DNA from: Woeseiaceae bacterium
GTDB lineage: Bacteria; Pseudomonadota; Gammaproteobacteria; Steroidobacterales; Woeseiaceae
Direction of reading: 5' to 3'
NCBI GenBank assembly: GCA_028227395.1
Contig: JAOIZZ010000012.1
Span: 1-42,733, forward strand
DNA length: 42,733 nt
Part shown: positions 36,997 through 42,733 of the stretch, in pieces
Layout: each line of letters starts with the position of its first letter
How positions within the stretch are numbered: the stretch's first letter is position 1
Notes under the pieces: generated by a model
What the model saw: only the letters and a program-made list of their open reading frames with translations
Databases searched by the model: none
Told to the model about the DNA's origin: nothing
Program-made: the position numbers and the translations under genes

Positions 36997-37689
36997 TCAG
37001 GATGAACTCACAGATGTGTTAAATGAATTATTAATTCTGGGCTGAGGTAGCTTAAAGACAATTGAATTAACATTTGGATTTATTTTGAATTCTTCTACTT
37101 CTACACATAAAACTTCATAAAGAGCACCTCTCTCAGTTTCAGAAAAAGCCATAAAATCAAATGCTAGACTTAACTCTGCAGATGAAGCTGTCACTTGTCC
37201 TTGAGCGAGCGGTTGGCTATACATTTTTGTATGTAGTGACCTAAAGCTGGCATCATTGCAATTTATTTCTACATAATTTGTAAATGACATTGAATTATAT
37301 GGATTAACCGCCTCTCTTAAATCAGACATGTCCTCTGCATATAAATAATTATCTCCAACTTCAACAGAATTCGCCCTCAGATAAAAAGATTCAGCACCTT
37401 CTCTAAATTCATCAGATATAATGAGCCACAGGGCACCTTGCTGAGGGACTGGCTGACCTTCTTTGTATCTTCCTGTGTATTTACTGCCATCTTCAAATGC
37501 ATAAATACCATATCCATTTTCACAATTACCTGAAATACATTCACCGGGTAATTGTTTTTGTTTCTCCTCTTCTGAATTACCATTAGAATAAAAAAAGTCA
37601 GCCGTCAAAAACAATGGAATAAAAGCGATATATATACAAAACCCAATCCAACCTAATGAAAAAAATTTACTATGATCATTATTTTTCAT
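36997..37689 (-). CDS. Membrane-anchored single-MORN protein
   Basis: A 230-residue protein with one membrane helix (about residues 13-34, GWIGFCIYIAFIPLFLTADFFY). A short polar linker and a C51-x4-C56 pair (ECISGNCENGYG) follow, then one MORN repeat (YAFEDGSKYTGRYKEGQ). The C-terminal 140 residues match no family I know. The same cysteine-then-MORN opening (NCQGNCVDGDGTYTY) occurs in the MORN-protease of this cluster. Its ATG overlaps the stop of the 491-residue MORN gene (TAATG), so the two are translationally coupled. Most of the protein should face the periplasm. Confidence 0.75.
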   Translation of the reverse strand: MKNNDHSKFFSLGWIGFCIYIAFIPLFLTADFFYSNGNSEEEKQKQLPGECISGNCENGYGIYAFEDGSKYTGRYKEGQPVPQQGALWLIISDEFREGAESFYLRANSVEVGDNYLYAEDMSDLREAVNPYNSMSFTNYVEINCNDASFRSLHTKMYSQPLAQGQVTASSAELSLAFDFMAFSETERGALYEVLCVEVEEFKINPNVNSIVFKLPQPRINNSFNTSVSSS

Positions 37690-39164
37690 TATCGACTCCT
37701 CTTGCTCATAAGCTTGGAGACTTCATTCTGGAAAATATCTTCCTCGTAATCATAGGTATGAAATTTCCTATCACCACTTTCTGTAATGATGATAAAATCT
37801 CCATTAAGGTCCCCATTAATCCAAGTTCCGTGAATCTCCCTCTCACTGCCATCTTGAGTAATACGACCTTTGCCATCTTTTAAACCATTCTTAAACATTC
37901 CTCTAAAGGTTAAATCATTAGAAAGAGTAAGCTCACCTAAACCATCAAGCAAACCATCCTTAAACCCTCCTTGATATGCCAGCTCTTCGTTATAGAAAGC
38001 TCTGCCAAAACCATCGGGTCTGTCATTTCTCCAAACACCCTCAAATTCTATCTCGTCAGAAAGCTTTGCTTTTACAAAACAATTATTCCAGAGAACATCT
38101 GTTGAGTATGGGCATTTTGTTATGTATTCGTCATCGACAGAGACGACCTCATCCGAATTGGAATTACCAAGTTGAATTGTTATTTTTACTACCTCACCTT
38201 GATACCATCTCGCCGTTAATATGGATCCATCATCATGAATAATCTCACCCTCACCATGCATCAATGAATTGCGAAAATTACCTTCATAGGTATCACCATT
38301 ACTAAAATAGTACTTACCTTTTCCCTCTAACAATCCATAGGCAAAAGAACCACTTAATTTCTCACCATCTTTAAAATAAAGGACGCCTTGACCATGTCTA
38401 AGGTTATCTTTCCAAGAGCCGCTGTATCTATTGCCATCACTATAACTATAAGCTCCATAACAATCTGTCCATTCTAACGAGGTGTCTTCAGGGCATTGCT
38501 CAATATTAGGACTGCTATTTTCTTTATTTACAACTTTAGGTGTAAAATTCTCTATTTCATCATTAATCCAATTGCCCTCATAGATCAAACCATCAGCATG
38601 TGTCATTTTTCCAGCTCCATGCCTTAGATCAGCTTTAAAATTACCCTCATAAATATCGCCATTGGTGTATCTAAATGTGCCAAAGCCATCCTGATCACCA
38701 TTTTTCCAGGAACCAGTGTATGAGGAACCATCTTTCCAGCTAAAAGTCCCCTCACCATGCTGCAAACCATATTTATAAAACCCTTCATATTGATTACCAG
38801 ATATATAAATATGTACCCCATAACCATGAGGATCATTCTTAACAAAATCCCCCTCGTAATAGCCACCATCCTGCCAAATCAATAGGCCATATCCATGCAT
38901 ATCGTCGTTTTCATAAAAACCGGCATAGCTTTCAACACTCCATGCATTGTCTTCTGCGAAGATATTCACTCCATAGCCATTTAAATTTCCATTATCCCAG
39001 CCACCCGTATAATTAGCTCCATCATCCCATGTAAATGAACCCTGACAATCGTTCCATTGCTCATAATCTATGCCCTCACAAGTCTTAGCTTGTAACTCCA
39101 TAGATGCTAATGAAAAAATTAATATCGTAATGTTTAGAACTTTAAATATTGCTTGGTACCGCAT
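37689..39164 (-). CDS. Secreted MORN-repeat protein with three C-x10-C modules
   Basis: A 491-residue exported protein with a signal peptide at residues 1-26 (ending MELQAKTC). It holds about 14 MORN-type repeats of 23 residues (pattern Y-x-G-x-W/F-x-x-G-x-x-x-G-x-G), in three blocks. Each block is introduced by the same module, two cysteines 11 residues apart with a tryptophan 3 before the second: C29/W37/C40, C224/W232/C235, C351/W359/C362. These pairs are probably disulfides. MORN repeats form curved beta sheets that bind lipids or proteins. It overlaps the next gene by TAATG and follows the MORN-protease after a 112-base gap containing a nested inverted repeat. Confidence 0.85.
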   Translation of the reverse strand: MRYQAIFKVLNITILIFSLASMELQAKTCEGIDYEQWNDCQGSFTWDDGANYTGGWDNGNLNGYGVNIFAEDNAWSVESYAGFYENDDMHGYGLLIWQDGGYYEGDFVKNDPHGYGVHIYISGNQYEGFYKYGLQHGEGTFSWKDGSSYTGSWKNGDQDGFGTFRYTNGDIYEGNFKADLRHGAGKMTHADGLIYEGNWINDEIENFTPKVVNKENSSPNIEQCPEDTSLEWTDCYGAYSYSDGNRYSGSWKDNLRHGQGVLYFKDGEKLSGSFAYGLLEGKGKYYFSNGDTYEGNFRNSLMHGEGEIIHDDGSILTARWYQGEVVKITIQLGNSNSDEVVSVDDEYITKCPYSTDVLWNNCFVKAKLSDEIEFEGVWRNDRPDGFGRAFYNEELAYQGGFKDGLLDGLGELTLSNDLTFRGMFKNGLKDGKGRITQDGSEREIHGTWINGDLNGDFIIITESGDRKFHTYDYEEDIFQNEVSKLMSKRSR

Positions 39165-39182
39165 TAATAAATCCTCATATTT

Positions 39183-39223
39183 GTTAATTAAGACGCCTTA
39201 TGGCACCCCTTCCTCTAATTAAC
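39183..39223 (-). other. Nested inverted repeat in the MORN intergenic leader
   Basis: The outer arms GTTAATTA (39183-39190) and TAATTAAC (39216-39223) are exact complements. An inner, partly wobble-paired GGTGCC-ATAA-GGCGTC hairpin lies between them in the minus-strand RNA. No T-run follows. It sits about 20-60 bases upstream of the 491-residue MORN gene and could be an RNA processing or attenuation element within the operon. Confidence 0.4.
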
Positions 39224-39276
39224 GAATGAAAGATTATTTTTGTTACAAGTTTATGTATTTAAATGATTAAATTATT

Positions 39277-41034
39277 TCAGAATAAATAATTAATTTTATC
39301 GCTACTTATTACTTTTTTGCGACCTTCAATTGTGTTCAAGCACCGTAAATGTATAGTTGACTGTTCTGCAATAGTTGCCAAAGATTCGTTCGAGATTGGT
39401 GATTTAAAGAAATCCCAATCCAAAAAGTAATCAAAATAATTAAATTCTATATCAATTCCATTGGCAGCTAGGAGTGCGCGTAATGGGGGCAATTGAGTAC
39501 CGAAATTAACATTTTCTGGATATTGGCCAGTCTTTTCAAAGATATCCTGATCCTTGGCCATTGATTGAATTACGCCTATCAATTTTCCATATTGATTTAT
39601 AATTGGACCCCCGCTATTGCCCGGTTGCACAGGGGCAGAAAATTGCATTTTGGAAACATTATTCATTGGGCCACTCAATGCATTGATATTACCTTTAGTA
39701 ACTTTTATCGAATTACTTTGGCTATCACCCCATGGAAAACCAGCCGTCATTATGCTTTCACCAAGTTTTGCATCAGTCCCACTAAGACTAATAAAGGAAT
39801 TATTTTCAATTTCAATTTTCAATAAAGCCAAATCATTCATTTGATCATAATTAATTACATTGATCTCATATGTGATGCCCCTGATTGCAGTATTGATTTT
39901 GTGACAAATCTCAATAACATGATTGCTGCTTACCAAATAACCTTTATCATTGACAAAAAATCCAGTTCCTGAGCTTATTTCAATTAAATCCTCATCGTTA
40001 GGTAATGGTGTATATGTTCTGCCATCAGAATAAGTAAATATACCTTTTCCAGAAATCTCACCATTTATCCATTCACCCTCATATTTAGTTCCATCTTCAT
40101 ATTTATAAATACCCTGCCCATGCGGCTTATCAATATCAAATTGACCATTATAGGTTTCGTCATTTGCGTATATATAAATTCCATAGCCTTGGAGTTTACC
40201 GTTTTCAAATTCACCTTCGTAGACATTGCCATTAGAGAAGGTAAGTTTCCCCTTGCCATGCTGTCTATCATTCTCAAATTCACCCTCGTAGACATCACCG
40301 TTGATTTTTGTAAGAGTACCTTTTCCGTGAACCCGATGATTAAGAATGTTACCAATATATATATCACCATTAACAAAGTTAAAAGTAACAGATTTGGGTG
40401 ATTCTCCGTTCTCAAACATACCCTCAAACTTATTACCATTTACATATATAAATTTACCAAACCCCTGGTATTTACCGTTTTCAAATTCACCCTCATAGAT
40501 ATCACCATTAGAGAAAGTAAGCCTTCCTTTGCCATGCTGCCTGTCATTCTCAAATTCACCCTCATAGATATCACCATTGATATAGGAGAACTTACCTAGT
40601 CCAAAATACACCCCATCAAGCCACTCACCTTCATAAATAGCTCCGTTATAGTAAGTTTTAATGCCAAAGCCATTTATCTTGCCATCACTAAAATTACCTA
40701 CGTATTTAGTAATACCATTTTGATAAAGCAAGGAACCATACCCTGATCTTTTGCTATCACTCCAATTACCTTTATAAACCTCACCAGATGGGAACGAATA
40801 CTCTCCATAACCTGATCTACTATTATTTGAGTAATTACCTACGTATTCTTCGCCATTTGAGGAGATTGTTCTGCCTAAACCAGATCTTTTGCCATCTTCC
40901 CAAGAACCAGCATATATGGCACCTGTGGCATAAGTATAAGTACCATCGCCATCAACACAGTTGCCCTGGCAATTTTGAGGTAGTGCGTAGTTGGGTAAGA
41001 GGCTATATAAGAATAAAAATAACAGTTTTTTCAT
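39277..41034 (-). CDS. Secreted MORN-repeat / trypsin-like serine protease fusion
   Basis: A 585-residue exported protein. Residues 1-20 form a signal peptide; C22-x3-C26 opens the mature chain. About 13 tandem 23-residue MORN repeats cover 31-340. Residues 350-535 form a trypsin/HtrA-like (S1C) protease with the full triad: H372 (SSNHVIE), D401 (NDLALLKI) and S474 (PGNSGGP). No PDZ domain follows; the tail of about 60 residues is unassigned. Within the MORN array a 276-base, four-repeat unit is duplicated (40201 and 40477 onward). Its ATG overlaps the stop of the anti-sigma-like gene. The fusion suggests a protease whose activity or location is set by a MORN lipid/protein-binding surface. 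Confidence 0.9.
   Translation of the reverse strand: MKKLLFLFLYSLLPNYALPQNCQGNCVDGDGTYTYATGAIYAGSWEDGKRSGLGRTISSNGEEYVGNYSNNSRSGYGEYSFPSGEVYKGNWSDSKRSGYGSLLYQNGITKYVGNFSDGKINGFGIKTYYNGAIYEGEWLDGVYFGLGKFSYINGDIYEGEFENDRQHGKGRLTFSNGDIYEGEFENGKYQGFGKFIYVNGNKFEGMFENGESPKSVTFNFVNGDIYIGNILNHRVHGKGTLTKINGDVYEGEFENDRQHGKGKLTFSNGNVYEGEFENGKLQGYGIYIYANDETYNGQFDIDKPHGQGIYKYEDGTKYEGEWINGEISGKGIFTYSDGRTYTPLPNDEDLIEISSGTGFFVNDKGYLVSSNHVIEICHKINTAIRGITYEINVINYDQMNDLALLKIEIENNSFISLSGTDAKLGESIMTAGFPWGDSQSNSIKVTKGNINALSGPMNNVSKMQFSAPVQPGNSGGPIINQYGKLIGVIQSMAKDQDIFEKTGQYPENVNFGTQLPPLRALLAANGIDIEFNYFDYFLDWDFFKSPISNESLATIAEQSTIHLRCLNTIEGRKKVISSDKINYLF
40201..40596 (-). repeat. Tandem 69-base MORN-coding repeats with a 276-base higher-order duplication
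   Basis: The segment starting at 40201 (about 115 bases) recurs at 40477 with few changes. The spacing of 276 bases equals four 69-base MORN units. Encoded segments 154-199 and 246-291 are nearly identical (YEGEFENDRQHGKG, TFSNG, YEGEFENGK, QG). This indicates recent internal expansion by unequal recombination or slippage. Confidence 0.8.
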
Positions 41035-41921
41035 TAATTAATCATTTGAATAGGATTACCAGTATCAAGTACACAAAAATTGAAAAATTTAGAATTAATT
41101 GTGTTACTCAATACTGTATCAGACTCATAATTAATTTCACCAAGAATGCATTGTTTCTGCATTGAGTTTTCACCATATAGGCTTAGAGTTATCGCTTTAT
41201 TTTGTGGCTGAGTTAGCTTACCAGTCACTATTTTTTTACTGTGCATGTCATACAATGCCCCAGCTAAAAACTTGGAGGTTAATCTGGTATCGATATTGCT
41301 AAGCTCTTTATCTAATGCAGTTGGATTAGATATATCTTTAACGCTATCTGGTGCAGCTAAATCATTAGGAGTGTCGCTAACAAAGCTAGGGTTAGCAATG
41401 TTAACTGTTAGTTCATTGCTATTCATATTTGGCAGTGCATAAACTGTCACCTCATCTGCTTTAGTGGACCAATCAGCAGCAGCAATGAATTCACTATCAA
41501 ATCCTAATGCATTGTATCTATCTTGCCATTCAGGCGCTGGGCTTTGAACATTAAAGTACAAAGCCACAGCAATAAGGATCGAAGCAGCAAGACCATATGA
41601 TGCTTGTGATTGATCTAGTAATATTGAAGCACTATTGGCCCTTAATTTGGCAGGCCAGCTTAAACTGCTATCAGAATAATCACTACTTTTAGCTGCCTCG
41701 GTAATATGACTGTAATTATCTAGACCATTATCCTCTTGCAAATATGGCTCGAGCTGATCTACTAGATTGAAAGTCTTTTTGTAAGACTCGAGCCTAGTCT
41801 TCAATGATGGTGAGTTTTCTATAAAATCATATAAACCCTGATCAGTAATTTCACCAGCAATAAAATCAATTAAATGCTCATCAGTTATGCCATCTATCGT
41901 GTATATTTTTTTAATAGTCAT
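41034..41921 (-). CDS. Putative transmembrane anti-sigma factor
   Basis: A 295-residue bitopic protein. The cytosolic N-terminus (1-105) contains DEHLIDFIAGEITDQGLYDFIENSP, reminiscent of the helical sigma-binding domain of anti-sigma factors. One membrane helix lies at about 109-124 (YGLAASILIAVALYFNV), followed by a 170-residue periplasmic domain with two cysteines (C258, C283 region). I do not recognise the family from the periplasmic part. The call rests on topology and on its place 9 bases after a sigma factor gene, the standard sigma/anti-sigma arrangement. It overlaps the MORN-protease start (TAATG), so the protease is made in step with it and could be its processing enzyme. Confidence 0.7.
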   Translation of the reverse strand: MTIKKIYTIDGITDEHLIDFIAGEITDQGLYDFIENSPSLKTRLESYKKTFNLVDQLEPYLQEDNGLDNYSHITEAAKSSDYSDSSLSWPAKLRANSASILLDQSQASYGLAASILIAVALYFNVQSPAPEWQDRYNALGFDSEFIAAADWSTKADEVTVYALPNMNSNELTVNIANPSFVSDTPNDLAAPDSVKDISNPTALDKELSNIDTRLTSKFLAGALYDMHSKKIVTGKLTQPQNKAITLSLYGENSMQKQCILGEINYESDTVLSNTINSKFFNFCVLDTGNPIQMIN

Positions 41922-41930
41922 AATTAGTGC

Positions 41931-42733
41931 TCAAGACTTTGTTTCGTGAGCTTGCCTCCATTTATTGATCTTTTTCATGGCACGATGAAATATCACCCTA
42001 ATATTTGCATCTGATATACCATGCTCCTCAGGGTTTGGTGTGCCCGTTATTGTATATCTTACAACCAGTCTCTCATTATCATTAAACTCATCTGTTTCAA
42101 TGAATTCCAGAACTTGTGTGCATAAATCACTATTTTCCCGATCTCTTTCATTGCTTTGATCCATTTCATTCGATATTTCATTATCGATATATGCAGATGC
42201 ATATTTCTTTTCAAATCTGCAGATCGGAATTTTCTCCCCCCTAGTTAATTGCAGTAGATCACAATCCTGGTTGTGCGCTTTCTCAATAGCATCATTTAAT
42301 GACAAAACTTCAAATCTTCCTGTATTGGTATTACTTAGCTTGATGGTTTCAGCTTGAATTTGCCTGTTCATTCTGGTGCTGAAAGAATCCTTCTTTTTGA
42401 ATTGAAAAACTGAACTGATAGCAAACATAGGTTTTTTATCATCTTCATCAGGCTCATCAATATTCACATTATTATATTCCTTTGTATGCGAATGCTTTTT
42501 TAATAGGTCATAAAATCTATTCTTACAGGTTACTTTTGACCATCCAATGATCTCTGGATGATTTTGTAGTTTTTTTTGCTCTTGCATAAATTTAATTAAC
42601 ACGTCGTTGACTAAGTCCTCGAAATTTATTTGAGTCGCAAAAGAGAGGTCTTTTGCATATTTTCTGAGCTGAGCTATAAATTCTCCATCTGAAATATTAA
42701 GTTTGAGATTATGCTTATCATATTGAGCTGCAT
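41931..42733 (-). CDS. Sigma-70-family (ECF-like) factor with an inserted IF3-N-like domain (5' end outside window)
   Basis: The frame is open to the window edge (about 43 codons beyond an internal GTG at 42602), so the true start is outside. Region 2 is seen in FEDLVNDVLIKFMQEQ and GWSKVTCKNRFYDLLKKH. Region 4 is the C-terminal helix-turn-helix (ERLVVRYTITGTPN, EHGISDANIRVIFHRAMKKIN). Between them lies an unusually long linker, about 120 residues. Residues 78-134 from the GTG read like the N-terminal domain of translation initiation factor IF3: NRQIQAETIKL, FEVLSLNDAIEKAHNQDCDLLQL, KIPICRFEKKY, against [45 protein letters not shown] in E. coli IF3. It is first in the leftward MORN cluster, 9 bases before the anti-sigma-like gene. 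Confidence 0.82.
   Translation of the reverse strand, partial: AAQYDKHNLKLNISDGEFIAQLRKYAKDLSFATQINFEDLVNDVLIKFMQEQKKLQNHPEIIGWSKVTCKNRFYDLLKKHSHTKEYNNVNIDEPDEDDKKPMFAISSVFQFKKKDSFSTRMNRQIQAETIKLSNTNTGRFEVLSLNDAIEKAHNQDCDLLQLTRGEKIPICRFEKKYASAYIDNEISNEMDQSNERDRENSDLCTQVLEFIETDEFNDNERLVVRYTITGTPNPEEHGISDANIRVIFHRAMKKINKWRQAHETKS
42201..42374 (-). other. IF3 N-terminal-domain-like segment within the sigma factor
   Basis: This stretch encodes the IF3-N-like domain described for the sigma gene. Shared positions with IF3: N..I.A..I/V.L, G...V.SL..A...A.....DL..L, P.CR. IF3-N is a small alpha/beta domain that helps IF3 bind the 30S platform. Nothing else of IF3 (the C-terminal domain) is present. 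Confidence 0.7.

Noticed and set aside
37689-41034. Regularly spaced repeats that could be taken for a CRISPR or minisatellite array
   Set aside because: The period is 69 bases, equal to 23 codons, the repeats are imperfect, and the translation is a clear MORN pattern in frame. There are no unique spacers or cas genes.
42600-42602. GTG at 42602 as the start of the sigma factor
   Set aside because: The upstream in-frame codons continue the sigma region 2 sequence (INFEDLVND) to the window edge, so the real start is outside.

Overview
The window looks like a chromosomal piece of a low-G+C gammaproteobacterium, probably aerobic, free-living and possibly marine (habitat is inference only). The lineage call rests on gammaproteobacterial markers and gene order. 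These are ubiG-gph/mupP-rmuC-yciK, scpA-scpB-rluB, yciB-yciI-bolA, smc-zipA-ligA, dksA-gluQRS, and rimP-nusA-infB-rbfA-truB-rpsO-pnp. I see no rRNA, tRNA, insertion sequence, integrase or CRISPR array.

Layout. 1-8 kb: ubiquinone methyltransferase (cut by the window edge), a HAD phosphatase, RmuC, YciK, then leftward scpA-scpB-rluB (condensin partners) and rightward yciB-yciI-bolA-ppiC. 8-15 kb: leftward smc-zipA-ligA-DUF6502. 15-16.4 kb: rightward dksA-gluQRS. The DksA has lost three of its four zinc-ligand cysteines. 16.4-24.9 kb: the leftward rimP to pnp translation/RNA operon, preceded by two tandem intrinsic terminators and a possible short leader transcript. 25-30.3 kb: leftward accessory metabolism, with sulfatase, CxxCxxH carboxymuconolactone-decarboxylase-like protein and cytochrome P450 in tight order, preceded by a two-[4Fe-4S] QueG/reductive-dehalogenase-like protein, a tiny membrane protein and an AlkB-type dioxygenase. 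30.3-36 kb: an enoyl-CoA hydratase, then a catabolic block (P1/DmpA peptidase, GNAT, beta-keto acid cleavage enzyme, class III aminotransferase). The block lies between an intact CoA-binding protein gene and a detached 3'-end copy of a related gene, which suggests an inserted island. 36-37 kb: small hypothetical genes and a large perfect palindrome.

37-42.7 kb holds the most unusual unit, a leftward, tightly coupled cluster. It runs: sigma factor (5' end outside the window), membrane anti-sigma-like protein, secreted MORN-repeat protein fused to a trypsin-like protease, secreted MORN protein with three C-x10-C modules, membrane-anchored single-MORN protein, small zinc-ribbon protein. The sigma factor carries, between its region 2 and region 4, a segment that reads like the N-terminal domain of translation initiation factor IF3. 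I know of no described sigma factor with that architecture. A reasonable model is an envelope-sensing circuit in which the periplasmic MORN proteins and protease act on the anti-sigma protein to control this sigma factor. That model is inference.

A second functional hypothesis concerns the 31-35.5 kb block. A DmpA/BapA-type peptidase, an omega/beta-amino acid aminotransferase and a beta-keto acid cleavage enzyme would form a logical three-step route: beta-peptide to beta-amino acid, to beta-keto acid, to acetoacetate plus a CoA ester.
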